Shown piece by piece: positions 34,055-45,114 of a stretch of 64,000 bases of DNA. The stretch spans positions 2,578,411 through 2,642,410 of the forward strand of contig VZQC01001595.1 in the NCBI GenBank assembly GCA_009823505.1, in the 5' to 3' direction. A program made the translations under genes and the position numbers. The notes beneath the pieces were generated by a model, which saw only the letters and a list, made by a program, of their open reading frames with translations, was not told the origin of the DNA and did not search any database. This stretch comes from Rhizomys pruinosus (Eukaryota > Chordata > Mammalia > Rodentia > Spalacidae). Numbering within the stretch: the first letter of the stretch is position 1; every line of letters begins with the position of its first letter.

Positions 34055-35432
34055 TTTTTATTTTTAATAATGCTTTTATTGATGTTTTGTATATTTCAGG
34101 TATCATTTCTCAGTTCAGATTAGATATAGTCCCCTTTACCTTCCCCCACCCCACCCCAGATGATGCATTCTGCCATAAATGTCCTGCATCTTTCACTCCA
34201 TCTTTTTTTTATTTATTTAGGAATTCACATTTTGCTCCTTTAATTTTATATTACTCTTAATTATGATTAAAATATTAATACATTCTTTACACTCATATAC
34301 AGTAATTACAGAGTCTGAAAGTAAGTGGTGGATAAATTCTAGAGCCAGTTAAGAGATTTACATTATAAAAACATAGTTGCTTTCAAATAAACAGAAATAT
34401 AACAATAATGTTGCTCAGCTTGACTTTTATTTGGGGATTTGGTGTTAACAGCCACAAATGAGGGAGACCATTTGCTGCTTGTTTTTCTAGGACTGTGTTA
34501 CTTCACTTAGCATAATGGCTTCAAGTTCCATCCACTTACCTGCAAAGTTTATGATGTCATCTTTCTTTACCACTGAGTTGTACTCCATTGTGTAGATGTA
34601 CCAGATTTTTCTTATCCAGTCATCAATTGAGGGCCATTTGAGTTGTCTTCAGGTCTGCACTATTGTGAAGAGAGCTGCAATAAACATGGATGTGCATATA
34701 TCTTTGCAGTAGTATGAATCTTGAGGGGATATACCCAAGAGTGCTATGGTTGGGTCAAGTGGTAGGCTCATTTTGAGTCTTTTAAGGGTTCTCCACACTG
34801 TTTTCCATAATGGTTGTACAAGTTTACATTCCCACCAGCAGTGGGTGAATGTTCCCCTTTCCCCACAACCTCTCCATCATTTAGTGTCTTTTGTGTTCTT
34901 GATTTTAGCCAGTCGATAGAGATGATATCTGAGAGTGATTTTAATTTGTATTTCCTAAATTACTAATGATGTTGAACATTTTAATTTTTTATTTATTTTT
35001 GTATGTGTATAAATGTACTGTCTGCATGTAGGTTTGTGCACCCATGTCGTGCAATGCCACGGAGGTCAGAAGAGGGTCTTGGATTCCCCTGGAACTGGAG
35101 TTCTCCTAGAATTGGAGTTACAGACGGATCTTAGCAGTCATGTGGGTGCTGGGGATTGAAGCCAGATCCTCTGCAAGAGCTGTCGGTGCTCTTAACCACT
35201 AGGCTATCTCTCTCCAGCCCCCAATGTTGAACAGTTTTTAAGATGTTTCTCATCCATCTTTATTTCCTCACTGGTGAAGTCGCCATTCAGCTCTTTACTT
35301 CATGCTTTGAGCAGGTCATTTGTTTTCTTACTTCTTTGTTTTTATGAGTAGTTTATATATTCTTGACATTAATGGTCTGTCAGGTGAATCACTGGTGAAG
35401 ATTTCCCTGGGGGGCTCACCACCTGCCCCATG
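34055..35432 (-). mobile_element. L1 LINE, 5'-truncated, minus strand
   Basis: From the left: 3' UTR tail with C-rich tract near 34145, then the ORF2 C-terminus from about 34450 to 35410, interrupted by a B2. A 12-bp perfect TSD, AAAGAAATTTCT, lies at 34043-34054 and 35433-35444. At the 5' junction there are about 22 bp not attributable to L1 (see findings). ORF2 is interrupted by stops. Confidence 0.93.
34981..35222 (-). repeat. B2/B3 SINE (17-bp duplication form) nested in L1
   Basis: Reverse-complement copy with GGAACTGGAGTTCTCCTAGA and an end in CTCTCTCCAGCCCCC. TSD ATGTTGAACA at 34969-34978 and 35224-35233. Confidence 0.93.
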
Positions 35433-35444
35433 AAAGAAATTTCT

Positions 35445-36868
35445 GTAAGAAATAATTAAAATGCATGGGTTTACTCTAAATCAAGTTACCAACAGCAAAA
35501 TCATTTCCAGGAAAATACTTCAGCATCAAGTTATCATTATCTTGGGAGAGGGAACGTGTGTTCTGTTACTTATATATATTTGATAACGGAAGTAAGACCA
35601 CATGCTTCCCTAGTATTTCCTTTAAAATAAGAATCTTTACCCTAAAAATCTAGGGCCAAACATCAAATTTACCAAAATTAAAGGCATAATTATATCTATA
35701 TTCTCCTAGTATTCCTATAAGATGATAATTCTAATTCCAAAATCCCACTGTGAGGTGTTGTTTCTGACTCAAATATAGTGGCACTTACTAAACTCTAAGG
35801 ACAAGATTCAAAACACATTCCTCTTTATTAAATAATAGTACACAGATACCCATCTTTAGGGTATTATTACTGATATTGCTGAATCCTCCATTAGCTATGG
35901 ATGTCTGAATATACCCCTCTCAATCCCTTTCAAGGAAAGGGAATTGGCTACATAGATTCAATATCCAGTTGGTACATTACTAAATATTTTTATAGGGAAA
36001 AATCTCTTTGGATCTTTTGAACATCTGCTTAATTCTAAAATCCATGGTGGATATATATATTTTACAAATGTTAGAAATATAAATGCTATATTTGTGGTAC
36101 TTAATAGCTAATTTCAATTATTAGAGATATTATGAATGCAAAAACATTGTAAAGTCAAATACATTTTGAAACATTTCATGTTCTGACATAATCTGAAACT
36201 GAAGAAACACAATAAGATTGTTTTCAACCAAGAAATTTGTTTTTCTGGACATCTTAGCTTCAGAATGAATTCTCCAGAGCAATTTGTTATTTCAAGACTC
36301 CAAGAGTGTACACTCTACCAAAGAACTCTGGACCAGGACTGTGAAGAATGAAATTACTTTGCTGAAAAACAAAGCAAAGCAAAACCTCTAATTTTTAAAA
36401 TGTAAAGTTCTAAAAAAGTACATCTACTAGGCCCAATTCCTAATACCAGGAAAAATAATCAGAATTCAAAACTATATGTTATTGGAAAACTTGATTCCTC
36501 TTTAAATTAATTGTTTAATTTAAAGAATTAATTTAAATTAATTGTTTAATTTAAAGAATGTTTTTGTAAAAAATTGATGATAAATTTTAGAAACCCATAC
36601 TGTTTAAATAAGATCATATCAATCTTCTCTTGATGTAAGATTCTAAAATGCACAACCATAAAGCTCTATTTTCATAGGATTATTTGTACGAGAGACAATG
36701 TGATGACCATTTGATAGCTATAATCTTTTGAGAATCAAATAAATTCCTTCAACAGTTTTAGTATTGGCATTTATAATATTTTAGACCAATTGATTCAAGT
36801 TTGTGGTTTGCGTATATGCAAATTTAAAGTATATCAGTATGGGGAGAGGGTGAATATTTGAGTGTCTG
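35445..36868. other. Unannotated AT-rich sequence
   Basis: About 1.4 kb with no gene or nameable repeat. A perfect 28-bp direct repeat lies at 36501-36528 and 36532-36559. Confidence 0.4.
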
Positions 36869-37465
36869 TTAAAAAATCACACCCATGAATATTTGGGGAA
36901 CAGACAGTAGCTTGGCTACTGTCATTGGCTTTAAGCAAAAGACAATGGATGATTTTCCTTTCCCATGCCTCTTTTGCCCCATCATCTCAGCTCTCAGAAC
37001 CACTTGGGTCACTAAGATACTTAGACTTACCTGGTCTCCCAGACCTGCAGGGGTGGGTTTCCTTTCCTTCACTGGTCTGCTCTCCATATTCTCAACTATC
37101 TGGCCTGCTTTGGAAGATTACAACCTTGGCATGTTATGATACTGACAAGTTCTCCAAGACTGACCTATCAGTCAAACTGTTCACCTACCAACCATACAGC
37201 CAAACTGTCATTTCACGACCATGAAGAGTCAACAATCGAACTTGAGCTCAAATTTGTACCTATTCCTAACTTCAATGAGACCATTCTTATGCCACATTTA
37301 CACATCAAAATAGTAAACACCAAGCACTATCCAGCTGGGTCATAACATGACAAGTTGGGGAAACAGCAAACAACAATACAAATAACAACTCAATTATGAA
37401 GACTTCACATACAAAGAAACACCAACAATGACACAACCATAGGTCTAATTAAAAAAGGAATAACC
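36869..37465. other. Flank upstream of L1 monomers, possibly L1 5' sequence
   Basis: Somewhat GC-richer than the region to its left and rich in CA-type codons, with overlapping ORFs on both strands but no recognisable domain. It may be an older L1 5' UTR type or another repeat. I cannot decide. Confidence 0.3.
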
Positions 37466-37690
37466 GATCAGAGATCTCCCAAGATCTCCTGAAGCACAGG
37501 TAGATAGGAGCTGGGTGCTTCAGCAAGGTGGATTGTTGTTTGATTTAATTTAAGTGTCTTTGGCTTGATTGGCTTTTGTGGCTGTGGGGGCGGAGTTATC
37601 CTCCCAGCTGGTATAAACAGTGGGTTTGTGTGAGTCTTGAGATCTGAGATCTCCCAAGACCACCTGAAGCACAGGTACTGGGGATGTGGG
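37466..37690 (+). promoter_or_regulatory. L1 5' UTR with two monomer-like units
   Basis: A segment of about 35 bp beginning GATCAGAGATCTCCCAAG at 37466 recurs as GATCTGAGATCTCCCAAG at 37641, giving a period of 175 bp. Rodent L1 promoters are tandem monomers of similar length. A GC-box-like GGGGGCGGAG lies near 37586-37595. Promoter activity is inferred from position only. Confidence 0.65.
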
Positions 37691-38059
37691 CTAAAGAGCA
37701 CGCCCCCCTCCCAAATGGGATTACCAAAGGAAGGAGTGTCCAAGTGGATTCTTTGGAGAACCTTCAGAACAGAAAGGGATGAATGAATTGGACTTCCAAT
37801 AGAAAGCCTAAATCTTAGAGAAGTCAACATTCCACAAAGCAAGGAGTAAAGGAAAAAAAAAAAAAAACACAAATCAATAAAACAAACAATGAAGCCATCT
37901 GAAGGAGGCAAGCAAAGCAACTCTTCAACACAGTGAAGAGGCATTTGGGACCCATTTTAGAATACAGGCAAGGAGAAGTCCATATGCCAGGAACCCAAAG
38001 AAGAGACAACATGGGAAAGATGCAGGGCAATCCTACACCAACCAATCTCTAACAACCCT

Positions 38060-38910
38060 GTGGAAGATTCCTATAGTGGGATCCCCCTGGGGATGGTCCA
38101 GGACACCGATACCAAAAGTACAATTGTGAAAATACTTAAAGAAGTACAAGATTATAAAGAGCAAATCAAAAAATTAAGAAAAGAGAATGAAGAACTGAAG
38201 AAGGACCTAGAGAGAGAGAGAATGACAAACTCTGGAAGGAAGTGGAAACACTGAAAAGATCCCATGCTGAAAAAGATAAGGAAACCAAACAGCAAAGCAA
38301 AGAGCTACAGGAAGAGATTGAGAAGCTCCAAAAGGAAGTAGAAATACAAAAGAAATCAGAAGAGGAAATGAAAAAGGAAATTGAACACTCATCCAATCAA
38401 GAGGAAGGAATGGAAAAAGCCTCAGAAGTAGAATGGAGGAAGCAGAACAAAGAATATCAGACTTGGAAGATAAAACAGAACAACTAAAAAACTCAAGGAA
38501 AAATTATGAAAAATTCAAAAATCCACAAAAATGGAACAACCAGGAACTGTAGAACTATGAAAAGATCAAACCTCTGCATCATAGGAATAGAGGAAGGAGA
38601 AGAATCCCAAGAGAATGGTATTGTTCAGATCTTCAACAGAATAATAGATGAAAATTTCCCCAAACTAAAAAAAAGAAAAGACGAACCAATATAAATACAA
38701 GAAGCACATAGAACATATAGAACAGAAAAGAAACTCTCCACACCACATCATAGGAAAAATGCTAGACACAAAACAAAGACAAAAATCCTTAAAGCCACAA
38801 GAGAAAAACAAAAAGTGACCTATAAAGGGAAACCTATCAGAATTACAATTGACTTCCCAGTGCAAAATATGAAAGCAAGAAATAGTAGAGCAAAACATTC
38901 CCAGGGTTAA
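38060..38910 (+). pseudogene. L1 ORF1 (RNA-binding protein), broken
   Basis: Starting at ATG 38060, a lysine/glutamate-rich coiled coil runs to about 38235, shifts frame, and continues at 38242-38487 (EEIEKLQKEVEIQKK heptads). The RRM-type block with SNLCIIGIEEGEE lies at 38550-38690. The C-terminal domain, with GKPIRITIDFP, ends at a TAA near 38908. At least one frameshift and two in-frame stops disable it. Confidence 0.87.
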
Positions 38911-39189
38911 AGGACAATAGATGCCAACCCAGGTTACTATACCCAGCAAAAATGTCAATTATAGTTGAAGGAGAGAGAAAAACCTTCCATGACATAAACA
39001 AGATGAAAGAATACACGTCCAGAAAACCAACCCTTCAGAGAATACTTGAAGCAATTCAAAGGACAGAAGAAAGGAGCAACCATTCCCAGGCACCTAGAAA
39101 GAGAAAAGAATAAAAACATAACTGCAAAAGTAGAAACCTAAATCAAAACCACAAATGCATAATAAGGCTAAAGGAAGCAACAAAAACCT

Positions 39190-40350
39190 ATCAGTCATAA
39201 CCTTAAATATTAATGATTAAATTCCCCAATCAAAAGAAATAGACTGGGAGATTGGATTAGGAAACAGAACCCATCGATATGCTATCTACAAGAAACACAT
39301 CTTACATTCAAGTTACTATTTAAATATCAGACAAAATAGACTTCAAAGTAAAAGGAAATCAGAAGAGACAAACAAGGCCATTATATGTATTTTTTTAACT
39401 TTTTATTTATTTTTCTCTATGTGTATGAATGTACTGTCTGCATTCAGGTCTGTGCACCCATGTCCTGCAATGCCACGGAGGTCAGAAGAGGGTGTCGGAT
39501 TCCCCTGGAACCAGAGTTCTCCTGGAATTGGAGTTTCAGACAGTACTCAGTCGCCATGTGGGTGCTAGGGATCGAACTGGGGTCCTCTGCAAGAGCAGTC
39601 GGCACTCTTAACTGCTACGCCATCTCTCCAGCCCAGGCCATTATACTTTTATCAAAGGAACAATTCACCAGGAAGATTTCACAATTATGAATATATATGC
39701 ATCAAACTCTGGTGCACCAAACTTTATAAAGACAATTCTCCAGGACCACAAGTCACACACTAACCCCAGTACACTCATAGTAGGGGACTTCAATACCACT
39801 GAGAACTTTGGACAGGTCAACAGGACAAAGAATAAACAGAGAGACATCTGAACTGAACGATATGATACACCAAATGGACCTCACAGATATCTACCAAATA
39901 TTCCAACCTAATACCAGAGAATACACTTTCTACTCAGTACCCCACGGAACATTATCCAAAATTGACCATATACTGGGACACAGAAGAAAACTCCACAAAT
40001 ACAAAAAGATTGAAATAATTTCATTCATTCTATCAGACCACAGTGCAACAAAGCTCAACGTCAACACCAGGATAAGCCCTACTACCTACAAGAACACATG
40101 GAGACTAAACAACACACTCCTGAATAATGAATGGGTCAAGGAAGAGATAAAGAAAGAAATAAAAGCATTCCTGGAACTGAATGACAATGACAGTACAACA
40201 CGACAAAACCTATGGGATACCTTAAAAACAGGACTAAGAGGGAAATTTATAGCACTGGGTGCCTACATTAGAAAAAGCAGAAAGAGCACAAGTGAACGAT
40301 TTAACACGGCAGCTAAAAGGACTTTAGAGGCAACAACAGATGAACCCTAA
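39190..40350 (+). pseudogene. L1 ORF2 endonuclease domain, broken
   Basis: The N-terminus contains a QETHL block near 39290 and a GDFNT block at about 39785, both endonuclease motifs. The long open frame 39808-40350 carries SDHSA, with the catalytic histidine region, at about 40035-40050. A B2 splits the domain at 39386-39634 and several stops are present. Confidence 0.85.
39386..39634 (-). repeat. B2/B3 SINE (17-bp duplication form) inside L1 ORF2
   Basis: Reverse-complement copy with a T-rich start and an end at CATCTCTCCAGCCC. TSD AGGCCATTATA at 39375-39385 and 39635-39645. Confidence 0.95.
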
Positions 40351-42128
40351 ACGCAACAGACAAGAAAAAATAACAAAAATTAGAGCAGAAATCAATGAAA
40401 TAGAAACAAAGAAAACAATACAAAAAAATCAATGAATCCGAAAGTTGGTTCTTTGAAAGAATAAACAAGATAGACAGACCTCTATCCCAGTTAACCAAAA
40501 GAAAAAAGGAACAACTCCAAATCAATACAATCCATGATGAAAAGGGAAATATCACAACAGACATGGAAAAGATGCAGAAAATCATATGGGAATATTTCAA
40601 AAACCTATACTCTACCAAGTTTGAAAACCTAGAATGGTTGAATATCTGAAATCCTGGGAATCACCAAAGCTCAACCAAGAAGAGATCAACAGCTTAAACA
40701 GACCCATAATATATGAAGAAATTGAAGATGTAATAAAAAAACCTCCGAACTAAGAAAAGCCTAGGCTCAGATGATTTCAGGGCAGAATTCTATAAAACAT
40801 TTCAAAAAGACCTACAACCAATATTACTGAAATTGTTTAGAAGGATACAAACAGAGTGAATTCTCCCAAATTCCTTCTATGAAGCCAGCATCACTCTATT
40901 ACCAAAACCAGGCAAAGATACAACCAAAAAAGAGAGCTATAGACCCATATCCCTAATGAACACAGAGGCCACAATTCTAAACAGGATACTGGCAAATCAC
41001 ATACAGACTCACATCAAGAAGATCATCCATCATGACCAAGTTAGATTCATAACAGAGATTCAGGTATGGTTCAACATACAAAAATCAATAAACATCATCA
41101 AGCATATAAATGGACTGAAAGACAAAAACCACACCATCATCTCAATTGATGCAGCAAAAGCCTTTGACAAAATCCAGCATCCCTTCATGCTTAAAGTCCT
41201 GGAAAGAATTGGATTAGAGGGATCATTCCTCAATGTAATCAAAGCCATATACAGGAAACCCACAGCCAATATCATCTTAAATGGGGAAAGGGCATTCCCT
41301 TTAAAGGTAGGAACTTGGCAAGGCTGCCCCCTGTCACCACTCCTTTTCTTTTCTTTTCTTTTTTTTTTACACTGTAAAAATGAAACATTTATTTTGGCTC
41401 ACAGTTCTGGATATAAAATGCTCAGGGACCTCTTCTGGTGATGATCTTCTTGCTAGCACAGTCCCGGGAGCACAAAATCCAATGGCCAGAGAGAGGGAAC
41501 ACACATATCTATCAGCTCAGATCTCTCCCTTCTTATAAAGTCAGCTCCACCCTGCTGACCATATCTAATGTACATCACCGCTTAAACAAACACCATACTG
41601 CTAAATAAATACCACAGTCACGTTAAGATTCTAATCTCTAGATACCACACAATGTGGATGAAATTTCAACATATGTTTGTCCTTTTCAATATAGTGATTG
41701 AAACACTTGCTAGGACAATAAGGCAAGAAAAGGAAATTAAAGGAGTACTAATTGGAAAAGAGAAAGTCAAGCTATCCCTATTTGCTGATATGATTGTTTA
41801 CTTAAGGGATGCTAAAAACTCCACCAGAAAACTCTTAAAAAAGATTAACAGCTTCAGTAAAGTGGCAGGATACAAAATTAACCTAAAAAATCAGTAGCCT
41901 TTCTTTATACCAACTACAAGCTACTGGAGAAGGAATTCAGAGAGACCTTCTCACTCACAATAGCCTCCAAAACAATAAAATACCTAGGAACAAACCTAAC
42001 CAAAGACACCAAAGATCTCTACAAAAAAATTTTATACCCTTAAAGAAAGAATTTGAAGAAGACATCAGAAGATGGAAAAACCTCCCATGCTCATGGATTG
42101 GGAAAATTAACATAGTAAAAATGTCCAT
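40351..42128 (+). pseudogene. L1 ORF2 reverse-transcriptase domain, broken
   Basis: RT motifs are visible: SIDAAKAFD (motif A) near 41140-41170 and [10 protein letters not shown] (motif B) near 41320-41350. An insertion at 41349-41679 follows, then the frame at 41652-41897. At the active site near 41781-41800 the sequence reads LFADMIVYL, one aspartate codon short of the usual FADD. Stops surround the region. Confidence 0.88.
41349..41679 (-). mobile_element. Retroposed MaLR/MLT1-type LTR transcript
   Basis: On the minus strand this reads as LTR sequence ending CCAGAACTGTGAGCCAAAAT, then AATAAA, about 20 nt, then a poly(A) run (the T-run at 41349-41370). An 8-bp TSD, TCCTTTTC, lies at 41341-41348 and 41680-41687. 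Poly(A) and TSD indicate an RNA copied in by L1 and not integrase-mediated LTR insertion. Confidence 0.75.
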
Positions 42129-42131
42129 TCT

Positions 42132-43183
42132 TTGTCTGGAGATGTCATTTTGGACTCTGATCAGTTCTGGCTGTTTCCTTTCATGGGCTGACAGTTTGTC
42201 CAGGAATAACCTTTCAATCCTACTGAAGCACAAGTGATTAGATATATAGGTATTAAAACACTGCTAAATTTTTTGGTAGGTTACTTTGGTATAGACACAG
42301 ATGTTTGGATGGTGTGCTAACCCATGGATTAAATTTTTTTTTCTGTAAAAGATGACAAGGTCTTACTGTGGCTTATAACATCTCCTAATCACTAGAGGAT
42401 ATACGGTTGTGGCAACATCCATGAGTTATTCCACCAAGGAGAGAGCTAATGGCCAAATATATTTGGGATATACAGACATATGGATGCCACTGCTGCACAA
42501 TATTTCCAAGCAGGTGAGGTGTAGCTGATGTTGACGGAGGAGTCTTGATTGTCTCAAGGAGAACAATATTTGCTTTATTCGTTCAGTGGCCTTTGGTGAC
42601 ACTCTCCGGTATTCCAGAGACCAACTGTACACTTGCAAGTGCGGTCTCAAAACCTGATGCTTGCATCAGGCCTTTGACAGCAGGGCCTTACTACCTCTCT
42701 TCTTGTAGGTATCCCAGTTTATAGACAAGAAGCGTTTACCTTTTGGGGGGGGGGGGCTTGGATCCCCTGGCCAACATCTCCTTGGCAGAATAATCCTGTG
42801 CATATAAGCAAAAATATATATTTTGCTTATATGCACAGCTTAAAGGGACTTTAGTATTATATTTGGTTCTGAATAGAGAATAATCCTTTTCACAGTTCCT
42901 ATGTCTATTAGTCAATTAAAGAAAGCAGTTTTACCAGTTTTATAAGAGATTACCTCTATAACAGTAAGCTCTAATTTACAGTTAGAGAATGATTTCATTA
43001 CCACCATGTTTTTCTTTTTTCTATGAAAAAGAGGTAAGGAAGTCTCTCATATTAAAACTGTGCAGTACCTAGAAGGTAAGGTTCATTAGAACTCACTATA
43101 AACAGTCCTTACACAAATGGTCCTCATAGATGTTTGATGCCTGTAGCAGTCTGAGGCTTTTCTTCCTTTTAGTGGGAAGATTA
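42132..43183 (-). mobile_element. 'N' repeat copy 1, body
   Basis: A GC-moderate repeat seen again at 45260-46545 (same orientation) and 47690-48650 (inverted). Shared blocks include CTGTTTCCTTTCATGGGCTG, TGACAGTTTGTCCAGGAATA, CTTATAACATCTCCTAA, AGGAGAGAGC and CAGGCAGGTGAGGTGTAGCT-like sequence. On the minus strand it holds a 74-codon ORF at 42426-42650. I do not recognise the family. Confidence 0.7.
42743..42755. repeat. Poly(G) run
   Basis: About 12 consecutive G within N copy 1. Confidence 0.9.
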
Positions 43184-43310
43184 ACAGGACAGTTATGGCA
43201 AAATGCATGATCTGGGATGGGGTGGGGATGGGGGGAGGGAAAGGGAAATATGCCTGAACTGAATTGGAAAATGATGTATGAAATGCACAAAGCATCAATA
43301 AAAATGATTT
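43184..43310 (+). mobile_element. L1/N-type 3' tail
   Basis: It contains AGGACAGTTATGGCAAAATG, a G-rich tract at 43198-43250 and ATGATGTATGAAATGCACAA before CATCAATAAAAA. This is the plus-strand form of the tails at 43840-43985 and 45115-45260. It interrupts the alignment between N copies 1 and 5. Confidence 0.8.
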
Positions 43311-43700
43311 ATGGGAACATTCAAATATTTTCCCATAGTTACTTCTAAGATTAAATTGAAAGTTTTTGACAAAAAGGTTTAATATATAACTGTATCCCCC
43401 TTTAGTATTTTAGGTTTTTATTTTTTGACCCATGAGTCTCAAAAAGGCAGTTTTAGTACACATTGCTATAGGCAGGAATCAAGGTGTAAATTTCATTTAA
43501 TTTATCCATGATGTTTTGGGTGACTGTATGTTGCTAATTTGGGAAGAAAACTTAATTCCTTAAAGTTAAATTATCCCACAGGTAAAAGAGAATGTTAAAA
43601 GATGATACTGTATAACACAAAAATTACAGAGAACATTTGTATATGTTAACCCCAAAGTTATTGTTATATAGATTTTAAGTAAAACACCATGTAATTTTAA
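43311..43700 (-). mobile_element. 'N' repeat copy 1, upstream part
   Basis: The reverse complement aligns with 47280-47715 (N copy 5), sharing TAACTTTGGGGTTAA, ATTAAGTTT and ACACCTTGATTCCTG-like blocks. N is therefore longer than the body alone. Confidence 0.6.
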
Positions 43701-44862
43701 ATTTAATATAGATTAATAGACCCGTGTCCCTCTCCCACCCCTCCCACCCCTCCTGGTTCACCATTTCAGTCAGTTTTCTGATGCAGTCTTTCTGTTGTTG
43801 TTCTTTTCTTTTTTTTTTTTTTGAGATATATAGGTATTTATTTTTTTTTTATTAGTTTTTTTTGATGCTTTTTTCATTTCATATATTTTTTCCAATTCAG
43901 TTCAGGCTTATTTCCCTTTCCCTCCCCCCCACCCCCACCCCATCCCAGATCATGCATTCTGCCATAACTGTCCTGCATCTTTCTCTCATTTTTTTTTTTC
44001 ATTTTTAGCTATAAGTGATAATCCATGAGTACAAGCATCCTTCATGCAAAACCTATCTGCAGGCTGTTGTGCCCAAACACCTACAGCCCCACCATCCAGT
44101 GGGGGGTGACAGGTTGTTTGTTCAATCAAGTTGATCAAATGAGTGTCCAGACTACATTGCTGTAGTTTCACCATTCACCCCAATCGCAGCCCTTACATTC
44201 TACCACGCCCCCTCTTCCGCAGGTTGTTCCCTAGGCTTAGAAAAGGGGCACAGGTGGATGAGAGGTAAAACAGTCCACTCTCTCTGGAGCTGTTGACTTG
44301 GACTCTGGTCAATTCTGGCTGTTTCCTTTCATGGGCTGACAGTTTGTCCAGGAATAACCTTTCGATCCTACTAATGAAGAACAAGCAATTAGATATATAG
44401 GTATTTAAGCAGCACTAATAGTTATGGTAGGTTATTTTAGCATAGACACATGTTTGGATATGTTGTTGTTCTTTTCATATGCATCCCTCTCCACAAAAAA
44501 TATTTACAACTAGGTTTTTGACGCTAGCATCCACAGATGAGGGATACCATTCATCGTTTGTTTTTCTGGGACTGTGTTATTTTACTTAATATAATATCTT
44601 CTAGCTCCATCCATTTACGTGCAAAGTTCATGATATTGTCTCTCTTTACTGCTGCATAGAATTCCATTGTGTACATGTACCACATTTTCTCTATCCACTT
44701 GTCAGTTGAGGGGCATTTGAGTTTGTCCCAGCTTTTTGCTATTGTGAACAAAGCTGCAATAAATATAGCTGTGCATGTAATTCTGCAGTAAGATGAGTCT
44801 TGTGGGTATATACCCAGGAGTGGTATGACTGGGTCAAATGGCAATAGCCCCTTTTTTAAGCC
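43701..44862 (-). mobile_element. L1 LINE fragment, minus strand (3' UTR and ORF2 C-terminus)
   Basis: The 3' UTR part at 43701-43808 (TTTCAGTCAGTTTTCTGATG) resumes at 44477 after N copy 2. The frame 44551-44895 holds the ORF2 C-terminus with YTMEFYAAVKRDN. At about 44858 it joins directly to plus-strand N sequence. Boundaries without a TSD suggest rearrangement or template switching. Confidence 0.8.
43809..44460 (-). mobile_element. 'N' repeat copy 2 (5'-truncated) with L1-like tail
   Basis: A clean retrotransposition: 16-bp perfect TSD TGTTGTTGTTCTTTTC at 43793-43808 and 44461-44476, T-run at the left (3') end, an L1-like 3' tail to about 43985, then about 475 bp of N. The minus-strand frame 44193-44384 carries the peptide RIERLFLDKLSAHERKQPEL, also present in N copies 1 and 4. 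Confidence 0.85.
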
Positions 44863-45104
44863 TAGGGAACGAACAATCTGTGGAAGAGGGGGCATGGTAG
44901 AATGTAAGGACTGTGATTGGGTTGAATGGTAAAACTACAGCAATATAGTCTGGACACTTATTTGATCAACTTCATTGTACATTCAAGCCCCTCCAGCTGG
45001 ATTGTGGGAGCCTTGGGCTGTGTGGGTTTGGGCACAACTGCTTGCAAATTGGTTTTACATGAAGGATGCTTGTACTCATAAAAAAAGAAAAGGAGCTAGA
45101 TACT
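44862..45104 (+). mobile_element. 'N' repeat copy 3, 3' fragment
   Basis: Plus-strand N sequence from CTAGGGAACGAACAATCTG to GGATGCTTGTACTCAT, followed by an A-rich run. The L1-like tail present in copies 2 and 4 is missing here. Confidence 0.7.
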
Positions 45105-45114
45105 GAAAAGTCTT

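Larger units (their letters stand above)
37466..42128 (+). mobile_element. Near full-length L1, 5' portion
   Basis: It contains a 5' UTR with two monomer-like starts (37466 and 37641), ORF1 (38060-38910), a short spacer, and ORF2 from about 39190 through endonuclease and reverse transcriptase to the peptide NIVKMSIL at 42128. A composite block of about 6.5 kb interrupts it, and the same L1 resumes at 48676. Further insertions are a B2 at 39386 and an LTR-transcript retrocopy at 41349. All coding parts carry stops or frameshifts. Confidence 0.88.

Noticed and set aside
36885..37345. Several overlapping ORFs on both strands upstream of the L1
   Set aside because: No domain seen. Overlap on both strands suggests low stop density and not coding.
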